Program-made: the position numbers and the translations under genes
Source of the DNA: Phorcus lineatus
Lineage: Eukaryota > Mollusca > Gastropoda > Trochida > Trochidae
Direction of reading: 5' to 3'
Length of the DNA stretch: 64,000 nt
Assembly: GCA_921293015.1 (NCBI GenBank)
Contig: OV121087.1
Coordinates: 7,514,501-7,578,500, forward strand
In this document: positions 15,001 through 30,000 of the stretch, one piece after another
How the letters are laid out: every line of letters starts with the position of its first letter
Numbering within the stretch: position 1 is the stretch's first letter
Notes under the pieces: generated by a model
Databases searched by the model: none
What the model was told of the DNA's origin: nothing
What the model saw: the letters and a program-made list of their open reading frames with translations, nothing else

Positions 15001-18000
15001 ACTGTTCTGAAATTCATGATTGCTTGTATAGGGAGGTTTTTATTATAAAGCCTTTGGGGATATGAATTTACAATCTAGATATTAATTACTTCCTGAGGCT
15101 GGAAAAGACATACACTCAAAGTTTTTAGTTTTAGTTTATGCTCTTTCTCCTCCCTGCTCAAAGTCTAAAAAATGATCCAACTTTTTCATAAGCTTTTGTG
15201 ATCTTGAAATATTTTTTGATATTGACAATGAAGAGTATTTCATATTGTTTAAAATGAATTTTAAATATGAATTTACCTATGGACATCTTTGTCATCATCA
15301 AGTTCTAAGATACTTTTGAAGTAGATAACGGTCATTTAAATGGAAAGAGGCCATGCTATGTTACCATATCAAATGGTTCTCTTAATCAGTTCAGCAACAA
15401 AAATAAAAAATTTCTTCGGGGCAGAAAGGTTATGATATTGTTACACATCAGGTGGCTTTTTGAACCATGTGTAGGATTGGGAGAATGTTGGTGCGGCCAT
15501 TTCCTGTAGAGTTACAATTTTTCCACGATAAACTATTAAAGTTTATAACTTGTCCCAGCATTTCAAAGATCACAAGACCTTCAAGGATGAGACAGCTTGT
15601 AGCCCATCATGCACCTGTCATACTTACTCCAGAGATACTCTCCTGCCAGAGGATGACAGTAAATTGAATCATGAAATTCAAATGAAATGAATAAATGCGA
15701 TTCAACGTGCAATGTTATGGGAATCCAACTATGCCGTCGTGGATTCGAAGTTATGCATGGAGTGTGAGAAGTCCCCTCTCTATTAAAGTAACACCTTTAC
15801 TTAGGCAGTAAATTTGTCCTTGGTCATAAACACTCACCTCTTAGGGTGAAATATGCAATGAATCATGTCCTGTCTGTCGCTAGTGCTTTCCTCCTGTTGG
15901 CTGTCGGGATCCCATTGAGAGATCAGACAGGACTCAGTTTTATTGTGCAATAGTAGGAAATGTGAATAATAAAGGTTTTGTTTGTTGTCTGAAAGGTTTT
16001 GTCTGTATTGATTGCATAAGTATTTTTTATGTACTTGGCATGTTGACAAAGATTAGCAAAAGTGATAGATGGAGGCATGAAAATTGAATTGGCCATTTTG
16101 GTTGCAATGAAGATGAAAAGATCAATTTCAAAACAAGTCACTGAGACATTTGATTTATTCCAATTTTAAGCTTAAATTCTTTCCCCAAATGAGTTGAGTT
16201 AAGTTTTTCTGCTCACTTATTGTAAGCACAACTTAGAGGAAACAAAAATAATCAAATTACATGATTTCATTGTTGTTTCCATGAAATGGGAGAGTGTTTA
16301 TTCTGTATTGAGGCCTCCGGTCCATTTTACATTTCATGTTATACATTGTCACATCACGGTTTAGGACTTCGGAGTTGTTTATATTCTTTCTTATAGCAAG
16401 AAATTCAATCAAGTGATGATTGCAATTGAATATACATGGCATAGCACAGAAATTTGGTATAATAATTTGGTATATCTGAAATAATTGTAAAATTGACATA
16501 TCATACAAAAGTGGTATTTTAAGTCAATACATTGTATGATACCACTTGGGCATCCAATTTTTTAAAAAGCAATTCTGTAAGTTAACAATAGTTTTCATGT
16601 ATCCTTTAGTATGAAAAGAAAAGACTCAACAGCATGGTCGATTCACTCAACTACATATTCTGTTCAGTGGTGTACAAAAGTCTATGGTCTGGAGCCACAT
16701 GATGTCTGTACGCAGTGGCCAGTTCCCTTCATCATCAATGTCTGGCAGTGTATCTATCTGCCCATCTGGTTTAGGACAGCCAGTATACATACGCTGGCAC
16801 TGAGGCTACTGGCCTAGACCTACACTCATATATCAAAGGTACAGCACCATTTGTTTCATGTTTTCATCGGGCTGAGCTGTGTGCCCTGGCGTGACGTCCG
16901 CGCTGGTGTTGGGTCTACCCAGCTGGGGACCATCTGGGGACTACACGCTCTCACTCACATGGTCACTGCCTATGACGCGTCATGTCTGTCTGTCTGTCTG
17001 TCTGTCTGTCTGCCTGCCTATTTGACTGACAGAGACGATCGAAATGTTTATGAAAGTTAAATATGGGACTGTTCTCTTTTGTTAAAATCAAATCTTTGAA
17101 TCACTGTTCTTTGAAGCAAAAATGCTTTTTCAGAACCGTGGTACAAATTTTAAAGCATGTGATCTTTAATAATGATATCATCTAGTTTCACTATTTTTAA
17201 AAAATCATGATTGGTGCAAAAACACTCCACATTCAAAACGATTAGTTGCAACCCAATTAGTAGAACACCAGCAGAAAAACTGACAGCCACTGATAAATTT
17301 TTTTTTGCAATTCTAGAATATTCGAGGGTCCTTCTGGTAAAGGTTAAAAAAAAAAGGAATTTCTATTTGCAGCTGGGTTTTTTAAATGCAAAGGTTACTC
17401 ATCCATTGTTGTATGATCATTTAGTCAATATCAAAAAGATTGCAGAGTTGTGTGCATAACTCTTGTGTTAAAATCAGAATGCAAGCATAGAACTCTCTGA
17501 ACTCCGGCAAGAGGGTAAGACAACCAACTTGAATAAGGATACCTTGAAACCTTTGTAAATTGATTGTACATGATTGTCTGGGTTTAGCTAGTAAATACTG
17601 TTTGGCACTGCCTGTGCACATTTGCAGGGGCTCTAAGGTCATGTATAAACTGTTTGGCACCTCCTGTACCATACAGATGAATAGATACAGCGCGGATCGT
17701 ATCTCACAGAGACCGAGACCTTGGTGAAAGAGGTCGGAAGAGATCTGTGTTGCAGACGGTCTGCATCTGAAGAGCAACTTTCAAAATATTGATATAGACG
17801 GTTGTTGGACGATATCATGGGTAAACAGTCCTGACTGACCCACATTCATCTGATATTTCCTGTGATCACCAATTTACCTCATCCCCTGGTAGTTTGATCC
17901 ACATGCTTCTGCTACAAGGTGGATGGAGCAGACGGTCGATACGGACTGGAGCAGACGTACAAGACTTGGCCAACTACAATAGCAGAATCACCTGGGTCTA

Positions 18001-21000
18001 GCCTTTCTACATGTCTCCAGATTCTTCACTACTCACTTGAGTAGATGTACAGGATTTTGCCAGCACTAGCAGCAGAATTACCAGGGTCTAGCCTTCTTAC
18101 ATGTCTACGGATACTTCTTTTGTTCAACTTTCATCATATTTTATCATTCCAGTATGATGTCAATATTTTCATCATTATTGTCATCCACCTTTCACAAAGT
18201 CTCTCAAAGAAGTCTTTGAATCCCAGTTTTGTTTGAATTCGATTTGGCACCACATTAAGTATATAAGTCATGCGGAGAATCTTTAAGGTTATGAGAACAC
18301 ATTTGAGCTGGTAGGGAAGGGTCAGGCAATGTTGATACAGACTGGACCTGATTACCTGAGAGAGGAAAGGTTTGGTTCCTTGACAGGCTTGTAGTTTACC
18401 CTAGTTAGGTAAACACTGTCTTGTCCCTCTGCCTGCTGCTTGGTGCCAAGCTCATCTGCCTTCCATTACATCTTGGGGAGTCGGTGCATAGAGTACCACC
18501 ATTTGTACCCGCCAGCTGTAGACTTAGGCTTTCTCATGCTCTGACGTGCTTGGTCATAGTGAAGGTTTATGCAAGTGGTTTTAGTCTATGTTCGTAGTAT
18601 CAGATTTGTGGTAAGTTTCTGATACAAAGATGTTCTCAGTGACACCCACAGCAAAGGCAAATCATACTGATGTAGCTTTGAGCCAAGATAGTTTCAATGA
18701 GCGAGAAGTCAAGGAGCTGCAACCCCTAAACAGGTTCAGCTTGATGTCCTGATGAGGATGAAACCCCTGACACATTTATGTATGTTATAAATGTTAAATA
18801 TGTTTTTAAGGCCATGTGTAGGTTTATAAGAACATTGCCAATTGATTTTAGTAAGCTTGTGAGTATTTTGTTTAATTGAAATATGTGATTCTCATGCATA
18901 TAGGTTTGAGAGTTGACTGATAGGATACAAAAGTTATGAAACATTTCAAAGTATGCTGATTATGTCGTCATTGTTTCATTTTTTCTATGAACCAATTTAA
19001 ATAAGTCAGTAAGTCTATGTGTGACACACAACCAGATCGAGGCACCTGTATAATTCAAGGGTATACACACACATCTGACCATGTGTCACAGTTTTCCTCA
19101 CCCCCTTCCATAGTAAAACACAAACCCCCCTTTGCAAGACCACATCTGTGTCCTTGACTTGCAAATGTCATGCTGAGTGGCATGATGAAGTCAGTTGTAC
19201 TTTACACAGGATAATCACACCCTAAATCTATGGGTAATTAGGTAAGTAAGGTTTTTATTGTACTGAGGACTGAAGACAACAACTGACTCTACAGGAAACC
19301 ATATGTGCTTAAGCACTTGTATTCAGATAATCACACTATGAATCTATAGGTAATTAGGTAAGTAAAACGCCACATATGACAAAGGCTGACCCCACAGGAC
19401 AATATTTGCCATATTTGCTGGACAACTTTTATTCACTGATCAAGGTTGGCCTGAATTCTCACAACACCAATTATGAACCTTATTAAAAAGGGAACAAGAT
19501 ACAAACCCAACATCGCCTAGATATACTTGATAGAAGTTTGTCATATGCTTGCCATGATTCTTCAATATGTTCCCAACATGTAACCTTTTATACAAATTAT
19601 TTTTGTTTTTTGTTGTAACAGGAAACCAATCAGGTTAATTAGACATATATTATTTTTCAGTTTGAAGGCATAACATGTATTCATTAAAGAAAGAACATGA
19701 GTTGAATTCGAGATTTGTCACAAAGCAAAGAACCTTTAATGAATTCCAGATGATCTAACGGAATTCATGTACGAAATTATGATTCAGTAGAAGTTATATT
19801 AATGTATTTATACTAAAATCAATAGCATGAGCTTGATGCATAGCACAATTTAGTAGATGTGAGTAAGGCCATGATCAGCTTTATTCAAGGATTTATAGAA
19901 CTTTCCTTATATAATAGAATCAATTTATTTCTAATGTATGCTCTTTTCACTGATGGAGAGGTATATTTATTTGAATGGAGTCAATTAAAACCAAGAGAAA
20001 CTCTTCAATTTTATTTTCATAAAAAAATCTATTGTTTGGACAAAAAGAAAACAATCATAACATTGAATGATCTTTAAGTTTTCTCAACATGTTTTAAACA
20101 TAATTCTTGGTTTTGGTTGACTTTCAATTTCTTCTATGAGGAAAGCTCACAGCATGACTAGTAACTTTCCACTTCGAACACTGTACTATTCTTGCTTGAA
20201 TGTTGTAGTCTCTGCTTATTCTGTTTGTTTGTATTTAGGTGGCAAGATTGTTCCTTCAGTGGGAGAGAAGGGTAAGCTTTGCATCACGAGCTTGAGTTGC
20301 TCATAGTTCCTTGCTGCTGCTGTTACAAGATCAATGCTAACATTTTGTATGGACTGTTTGGGATGCATGGGAACTGTTTGCTGTGAAGCATTTCATTGTT
20401 GAAGGCATGATGCATTTTGATTTGCACCTAACACCTATGTTTTATTTATTCAAGTGATCTATATGTTTTGGAAAATTGCTCTTGGCAATGTCATTAATCG
20501 GGCTAATGTTCAGATATGTCTTAAGACTAAAATTTGTGAATTCAATGTGTCAAGAGCCATGTGATTATTTTCCTTGGAATATATCTGTTTGATGAAATAT
20601 AAATGTTCTAGACCAACTGGTACCTGATCTTTAGAGACAATGATTTGCACTCACAGCAAATTTCCTCTGTATCCATCAGTTACAAGGTCTGTGTTCAAGG
20701 TGTACAAAGGCTTGTAGAACTCCTTGCCCAATGAAGGAGATCTGCAAGATCATGAACAGTTTGAACATGGTACTAAATATCATGGTACTTTATGTAATCA
20801 TGTCCTAACACCACTGCTACATGTTCCTCCATAGCCTGCCATCATGTAGCTTGCTGCACTGGTCTGAAGAACTGTTGTGTATCAGTCTTGCTGTTCCATT
20901 GCATAGAATAGACACAGTTTCTCTGTATTTTAATACGTCTTGAGTGAGTATTTTGCTCTTGGTGCCATTCGACAAAGCAAACATGCTAGATAAACACACA

Positions 21001-21055
21001 CTCAGTCTGTAGGTAATAGGCAATGTTTTGCTGATTTTAGTGGTTTTTGTTGTTG

Positions 21056-21086
<31 letters not shown>

Positions 21087-24000
21087 TTTTTTTTTTTTTT
21101 TTAGTGTTTTGTGGAGTGAAAGTTTAGGTCCTTGTGACATGATTGACGACAATATGATGCATGCTTACTAATTGTGAAGTTGTGAAGTTGTTTCTTTATA
21201 AAGGCAGCAGGTGACTTAACTTTGCACACATACGTGGTATTATCCTGGAGAATGATAATATCACTAAGAAGTCTAAATAATTCAATAATTGATTCATTCT
21301 TTATTTGTCATATTGTAGTTGATTTTCATAATCATGATATAAAAAAGAACCTGTACAGTACCTGTACATCTACAGGGCTCACGCACACGTAATTCAGATA
21401 TACGTGACGGATACGCACAACTTTCCCAGAATACGGTTCAGATATTTGTTTACATGAGTGATCGTGACTTGTCAAAATAAAGTTTGATTTGTACATGTCT
21501 GATCTTTATATCTCGAATAGTAGCCAACTTGATGCCAACCTGTATGAAAACAACGATTACCAAGATTATATTCCATCAAAGAGAAATCTCTCGTTTATTA
21601 AAAGATTAAACGTGTGGAAAATATATTCAAGTACTAGCATCGAAAAAGATGCTAACTTGGAATGAGGATCTGAAAACAATAAACCCTGAAATACTCCTGA
21701 TTCTTTTTCATATGGTAATTTTACTCCTAAATTTTCATTTTAAAGAGTGAATTACCCCTGAGTCCAAATAATTATCTGGAGCCCTGATCTAATGTACCAA
21801 ACACTCATTGTCCAAGAATTATCCTTAAATAAATATCCTCAATAAATTAAGAAGTTGTCCACCGTAGGATTTATTGTAGAGTAGAAGAGTATTCTGAACA
21901 GTTAATTCAGAAGTTGTCAGCTGTATAATTTGTCTTGTAAGAGCAGGAGAGATTCTGATTCCAAAGTTTTTCATGATTTATGATGAAATATTCACATACC
22001 AAAACCATTTAACATTGGAAGTTTTAACCAGCAAACCTTCAAAACCTTTCATACATCTTCATCCAACGATTAACCACTTACTTCACCAACTTTTTAACCT
22101 TGTCAACATTATTCAAAAGCTACTAAATCTGTTATGTGCACATTTACAAAGCAAACACTTTAGCAGGGAATCCATTAACAATCCAGGAAGTCTATTCTAT
22201 TATCTAAAAAAATTTTGAAGACGCCTAGCATTCTGCACTGTTCTTCTTGATGTCTTTAACTAACCGTTGTTTAAAGTAATATCTCTAATATGTTCTTGTT
22301 TTTGAAACCTTACATTCCCTATCCCTTTTTGAATAAAGCATGCACATAATGTTTTAATTTTGAAGTTGTGCATATGGCTTTAAAAATGCATAATCTGATC
22401 AATATTTTACTTGTATTATTATGTTATTAAAACAACTGTGTTAACTAGTTATTTGACAATAATTAATAGTCATCAATACAAAATATGAATATTATCACAT
22501 TTGTCCATTAAAATTTACTAATATTCTCATTACAGTCTTACAAGATCTGATGGTCTAATGACATTGGATTTCATTAGTCATCCATCTTAGTTTTATCAAA
22601 TGTCTCACTTTGTAAAATGAATTACCTTTCATCTCTCCTCATCCCCCTTCCCTTTTTACAATGTTTCCGTCAATACAGTGGTCGTGTGCAAGTCTTTAAC
22701 CTTGCTGATAAATCATACAGCCTGATGAGCTAGAGAGCCAATACTCTTGTCAAGGACACTTTATTTATGTTGATGTGAATTAATCACTTTCTTCAAGCAT
22801 ATTATAGTTATTTTATGATATTTTGATGTATCCCAGTATTAGTTTATCAAAGGTGCTGACTGTTTACAGAGATGGTCTCTTATTTCAAAAACAGTTTTCT
22901 CGAGGCAAGGACACCTATCAAGTAATTGATGTAGGAAAGACGTATAATTGCGTCTATCTCCCCAACTAGTGCTGAGTTATTTTCAGCATTCGCTAGCACA
23001 GAAATAGCCAAGAACCTCAGATTCTGAGAGATATGAAACGTTTATGATAGAGTCTCCAAATTATCACACTGTTTATCTTGCTTGCTAATGGCTTAATGTA
23101 CTAAATCCCCATTACATACAACATGCTATTTCTTCTGAACATTAAAAAGAGAACATTTTTATTGAAAAATTCTATATCTTAATACAAACTAATAAGACTG
23201 CATCAACTTAAGTTGATTTAATTTTGAAGTATTTGATGTTTTACACTTGCTAGCTTTGCTGTCCAGCTATGATATTCTAATCTTGTTTATCAGTTATATA
23301 CAAAATCATCTGATATCTCATACATGAACTTCTGGGAAAATATTTGTAGAATTACAAGTTTAAGGTTCAAGTTCTTAATCATTAATTTCATTTTCTAATT
23401 ATATTATCTTATGCTTTACATTGTAAATAAGACTGATTTTGAATTTTAGGTAAATTCAAAAAAGAAAGTCCCTGGCATTTGCAATCAATTAAGAGTTTGG
23501 TTAACTCCATTTCAAGTGCTCCCAGTCAGGAACAACAGTCAAGATAGCGTCATGAATCTGGTATTTGACCTGCGAAATTAGCATTCATTTCAGGCCATCT
23601 GAATAAGTCCATCACAATGCACCTTTCAATTAGGAGCAACACATGAAACTTCAATAGGTGTTGATTCAGGGAATATGATTATAATGCAGGAGTGAGAACT
23701 ATCATATTGGCACGGTCAGGCTGTGTTTGTGTCCTTGCTGACTGGCCACCTCAAGGGCTTGACCATTGTCCACCCACACCCAACAGATGGGGGACCATCT
23801 CCCCAGGACAAGGGTCACTCTGGTCAACTGTACCCCACCCCTCTCACTGCTCCACCCCCTCCACCCCCTCCAATAACCACCACGCTTCCTCTCCCACATC
23901 CTCTTGGTCCCTCACAAACCGGGTGGGCTTGGCCGTCCTGCTGAGTTTGTGTTCAGGTCAAGGGGCCTGTTGGAATCTGGTGTTAAGACTGTCACCCTCA

Positions 24001-27000
24001 ACAATAATTAGTTCTCCTTTAATTGGAACCATTGTCCTTGGGGACACCTGTCTTTGGACGACCTTAGTTTCAGGTAGCATTTCATCAGTTTCCTTACAAA
24101 ATCAATTTGTGCAAACAAGCAAGAAGTCAGCGTGTGTCTGGCCCGGACATGAGGACGCGATCCGTGGACAGATGGCTGAAGAAGGGAGTTCGATGAGGCA
24201 ACAGAAATTGTTTGTTGTAATGGTTGTCCCGGATTAATCCTATTGTCCCTCTCGGACCAAATGTAGCCGCTCTATTGACCTGTTGACTCGAGGTCAGGGC
24301 AGATTCACTGTGATTATGTGCTCATCATCATCCACTGAAAGGTTTTAATTTGGGATCCTGCGGAATCTAAACAAATAACTTGAGTTGCTTTGGGTTGTTT
24401 AATTTGTTCCTGCTTCTGTCAACAATAGTCCAAGTCTGCCTCTTGCAGCTACCTTTCCAGCTTGCATAACCAACTTCATGAAAGCCCTAGCTAGGATAGG
24501 GGACAGAGGTCCCACAGAATGGACTCCCACTGGTAACCAGACCTCAAGGATCGCTAGGGGTCAGGGGTCAACCATGTGCAGGTAAACTTACCTAATAGCA
24601 AATTGAGCATGTGATTGAGCCAGAGATAACACAGCAGTGGGTGAGGAGGAGGATTATCAAGGAAAGTGGTTGAAATGGGATAGTTAGAGATTACAACCAG
24701 ATATTTAGGGATCATTGCATACTGGATTGAGTCCACTTGAATCTTAATTGCAAGTAATCATGCTGAAATTGTGAGGGGCAGTTGGATATGGTTCATCGTT
24801 CTTGACAAATATTTTTGGATATTTATTATTGGTTAGAAGTACTTTTCAAGACAATCAGGCATTTCTTCATTTCATGTCTACGTGAGAGTTATGATGTAAT
24901 TATTGGTAAAAATATGTTTCATTTCTAAATGAAAAATGTTTTGTTTTCATTTTTTTAATCAGTGACTCAGGTTTAATCAAGACTTTGTAGTGTTGTTTTT
25001 TTTCAATTCAAAATTATATCAGAATAAAGTATGAAAAATAAAAGCATCTTACCTTTGTGAAAATACCAAGTAGAAACAAAACCTAGATCAGCCTACATTC
25101 AACAGCATGAGTCGGCAGTGAAGTGTAAAATCAAAATACATCAATGCGTCGTTGTTTCTTATCATGTGGCGGGTGTCTTGCTAAGGTTTATAAATAGCAC
25201 AGGTAGAAAAATCCGTCCTTGCATCAGACCCTGTTTTAGATAGGTGGGTAAAGGTAAGGGCGATCGTTAAGAAGGACAGGTATAAACAGCTGTCTGCCCA
25301 CCTGAGATGAGACTACAAACACTGTATAAACAAACCCTCTCATTACTCTGATACTAAGTATGGATTCACTGACTAACCTGGTTCGTATCCTGTCAGGAGC
25401 TCGGCAACTCTGTCTGCAGTAGAGAGCTGTTCTACATGAAATAAAGTTGGGGTGCAATGATACACTGAATTTCAGGGGGGCGGGATAGCGCAGTGGTTAG
25501 CGCGTTCGGCTTCGAATCAAGAGGTCCATGGTTCAGATCCCGCCAGGGGCTCGGCAACTTTGTCTGCAGTAGAGAACTGTTCTACACAGTCAGGTTTGGG
25601 TGCAATGCTACACTGAAGTTCAGCACAGTACCACCCATGGTTCACCATTTCCAGCCGATGCTCGCATGTTTCACTGCAATGTATAGACAAATTTTTTTCT
25701 CCCTGCAATAATACCTGCAGCTGTTACTTAAGTGAAATACTCTTGAAAGTGGCCTTAAATCCCAATTCACCTCACCAAATCACCCTGACAAAGCATGTTC
25801 CAGGTAGATACTTTTGTGGCTTGAATAAAGAGAGTCAAGTTCTTTTTAATTTTACATAATTTATAACTTCTTTCTTATTTCAAAGCACTTGTATATGACG
25901 TCTTTGAGTTGAAGAATGTAAAGTATTAGTGTGAATATTTGTTGTCAGATGTAGAAAAAAATAAAACTATTTTAGCTTTTTTGTTTTAAATAAGGTAAAC
26001 AATAAATGAGTTTTCTGTGTCAGTGGTATATTTATTTCTGATTAATTATTTTTCAAAATTTATCTGAATTCACTAAATATACAAAATTTAAAGGAAAAGC
26101 TTTAAGATTTTGTTACAAATTTTTTTAAAACTTCAAGTTAGTATTTTCATTAGTATTTTATGACATATTTAGTTTATGCAATATTGAAAAAAAATCATAC
26201 GTCAATTTAAAACATGCTGGTTCATAGAGTTTTTGATGGGCTTCACATAGTCAAAAAGCTATAGGAATGAATTTCACTTATAATTAACCATTCAGAACAT
26301 GTGTTTAAGGTCGTTAAACTGCAATTTGACTAAGGTTCAATTTATTACTTGATGGTTGAAATACACTTTATAATTTGCTATTACAATCCCGTCTTTGATA
26401 GCAATTCAGACAAGCAGATTTATGTCTGTCATCAGATTTCAAACATTTGCCAAGCCTACAAGTTTTATTTGGTTGCTGAATGAAATGTGAACATAATGAA
26501 TCGCTCCACAGGTGCACAATATTGACTCTACATGTCTATGTACTATAAATTACATTTGTTTATTCAATATATATTGTGCACGCTGGGAAGGTGTGAGCGA
26601 CTGATTTCTCGATAGGAGATATTTCAGTCAAGGGCTTAAGTTGGAACAAATGTACAGGCATTGTCACTCATGGAGTAGACTTGCTGACTCAGCACTCCTG
26701 TATCTACATATCCATTCAGCAGGTGCTATCTATAACACAGCTAAATACCAGCGTTGTATCACTCATATCCTACACGTCATGTCATCTGCATGTTTCCAGC
26801 TCTGTCTTCAGGTTGATAAATTCATTTGAATGCTTTTGCCATTATGATCAGGTCTAGACTGGGTACACTGGGTTGCACACCCCTCTTACAATGTTCATTT
26901 ATTGAATCTACCTGTTGATTGAATTTACCTGTGTGGCTGTTTCATTCATAAGTATATATAAGTACTGACTTTCATTCATATTCCTGGTAGGGCAAGGTGT

Positions 27001-30000
27001 TATTTGGGACACAACTTCCTCCTGGGAATATTTATTTAAGGTCCTGTTCAATTATGCTTTTGTGTCTGTCAAAATTTTGGAAGAGAAATTCCTTAAACTA
27101 TGTTTCATTATGTCCAGTGTTTTCAATTAATTTACCCTATCTCGATTGTTTTAACAACACACTGCATGCATTTACATTTAGTTTATATACAAAATTATTT
27201 CTTACAATCAAGTAAGTCTATTATTCTGTCAATTGTAATAGCACAGTTCTTAGGTTCATAATTATTAATTTGTCAAAAAGACTAAAGAAAAAATTTACTT
27301 CTGATTGATGGAAATTAAGGTGGATAATAAATACAAAAAACAATTATTTAGGAACAAATGTCACAAATTGATAGAAATAAAAGTCATAAAACCATTGTTG
27401 GTGACATCACTGTAGTCATCCGTGAAGCAGGCCCTATACTGAATTTAAATTTAAATGGAAATAAAGAAATTATTACACTCGGAAGCATATCATTCTCATA
27501 CAAATTTGTGTATAACCCTCGCTCTCTGTCGGGCAATAACAAAAATTCATACTAGTTTCGTGAAATTCAAATGACACCCTTCCTCGGGTAATAATCTCTC
27601 CATATATGTTTTCTTTCACTTATGTATTAGCCCCCCTGTTACTAAGTAAAAGAAAGCTGCTCTTGCGTTATTGAACATACCGTTACGGGATTGTCCACCG
27701 AGCAGTTTTTATGAAGGTTATTTACCGAGGGATATGGTTACTTCTGATCAGTTATTGCTGTCTCTTTGTGCAGCAGCAGATCTATTAGAAACCCTGTGAG
27801 TCTATCATAGGCTTGAGTAAGCAAATCAATCTGCAGATAAGTGTATAACAAAATAGGCACTTTATGTTTTCAATTCTGTAGTTCAATGACACAGTCTAGA
27901 CACATATATTGTATTCTTTAATAAAACTTCCCCGTTTTGTAGTTTTCAGTGAGTGAAGCATTTTATTTGGTGTGTCTTGCCTATAGAGACATATTACCGT
28001 CAGCACACATATATCACGGTGGTAAATTTGTGCAATGATGCAGGTATGGTTGTCACACCCATGATTTAACCCTTTTCTTCTTAGTATTCAGATTTTCTGT
28101 ACAAGGTTATTTAAAGTTTTTGTAAATGGATATTAATATAATGACAAGTACTGATTCCCCACTGACCCAAACCTTTTTGTATGGCTCTAAACCATCATAA
28201 AACTATAACTCTTGGCACATAATTACTTTAATGCCTATTTCATACATTTGGTTTCAAATATGAGATAAAAGAAAATTGTAAAAAATTAATTAACTTCATA
28301 CCAATGTAAAACCACACCCTCTAGTCATATTATCAGATAGTCATTAGTGCCAAACATTAACATTAGCTTACATATATCTTAGTACTAAGATTGACTGTAA
28401 CACTAGGATCCCTTTGGTGTTCTAGCTTCTAGCATCTTTCTAGCCTAGTGAAGGCTTTTCACCTTATAAACACTGCATCTGTTCTATTGAGGTATGCATT
28501 ATAACCTCTCTCTGCCAGGTGAAATGAAACTTTCTATCTGGGAGTGTTGATTATTACATTGTGATAATGCTAGTTAAATTTGTGATTTGAGGAATGGTAT
28601 TTAAATAGTTTGCAGGCAAGGACAAGTTACTCATGAATTTTAAATGAAGCACATGATGAGTGGTTTCTTAGAATGAGATTATGACATAAGGTGCCCGTAA
28701 CAGAATTCACCAATACCAGAATTCCTGGCAGTTTTGTCTATATATATCTTATATCTAATGACTAAAACTATGATAAAAATGGAATCTACAAAATACTCAT
28801 TCATTGGTATTTTTAATAGAAATGATTAAGGTGATGTGTGAATATATTTCCGGATAAAGTTATTTACACTCGAGAGGCCGACAAGCTTTCATTTATGTGA
28901 TGACTTGATCGGTAAAGCTGTTAAGAGAGTGGTTCGGTGTTATCAGGGCTGATGAAGTGAATAAGCCCAGTCTTCTCCCAATTAAATGATGAAAAAACAT
29001 CATATCTCGACAAGTTTGAAATATGTAGGAGTTAAGCTGTTATCTCTACAATCGGCCATTGCTTGCTTGCTTCATGGCTGCATAACTAGATCATGTAATA
29101 TAGATGCCCTCATTTCTCCCATCTTGTTCCCATTTTAATTATGTTGATGTTATGTAATCTTAGTTTATGGAAAAAATAATTTATGTGAAAGGTTGATAAC
29201 CCTCAACAAGAAACAAGTTTACAAACATCATCTACCATGCTGTTAGGGTTATGAACTCATGAAATCCTAGCTTACATTAATGGCGTGAAACATGCTCAAC
29301 TCCTTTTTAGAAAATTTAGAGTTTTATTTCTTCTCTGGATGAGAGAAACTTTGTACTTTTCAAGGATTCAGAGGAACGCTTTCACAACGCTTTTCTGCAT
29401 ATGTTAAACCTGCAATGTCTGGCAATCGAGCTACTAATGTTAATTTGTCAGTAAATAGTTAATAGTTTAATAGTGATCATTCTTTAATAATTGACAAGTG
29501 CACAAAGCATAAGAGCAAGGCTCGGCGTTTGGAGAATTCAATTCAGAAATTTATCTAACCTCTGCAAATTTGTAATCAAAGTGTATCAAACTTTATCTTT
29601 AGACTGTATTGTTCACAAAAAGTTCAAAAAAATGTAAAAATGTTGTCATCCAAATTGTGTAACATGTATTTTGTTGACATTTTATATTACCCTTATAAAC
29701 TCGAGCTGTAATTTTGGATGAATTACTAGCTAATATTTGCCTGGATTTGCCCATAAGAATGACCAGACATTATTGAAGCCTAGTTTAATGAATTGGCTAC
29801 CTGTTCTTATGGTCAACGCTGGTGGTAGGTTCGAATCGCATGAGGGTTTTGATCCATGAAAGTAAAAAAAATTGGTACTGATGCTGATATTGTGATCCAT
29901 AATATAAGAGTGTTGAATAGTGACAGCATCAATGTATGGTAAGATTACAATACATTGAGTGCATGTGCAATGGGATAATCTCTCTGAACACGATATATAT

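Larger units (their letters stand above)
6096..20238 (+). other. MICU3 intron, left part
   Basis: This is AT-rich intron with no convincing coding sequence beyond short chance ORFs. It contains diverged repeats near 8188-8645, a CT run, and the 33-bp tandem array at 11541-11813. At 12950-13165 there is a C/T-rich stretch, and at 17948-18118 two diverged copies of a roughly 90-bp unit around gcagaatcacctgggtctag. Confidence 0.75.

Noticed and set aside
23692-24237. 181-codon + strand ORF in the MICU3 intron
   Set aside because: It begins at a GTG, not ATG, has no signal peptide, domain or splice context, and its Pro/Ser/Thr-rich content follows from local C-rich DNA. Kept only as a composition anomaly.
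29770-29850. Possible tRNA around ggttcgaatc at 29830
   Set aside because: A B-box-like string is present, but no matching acceptor stem, D-arm or anticodon stem could be folded.
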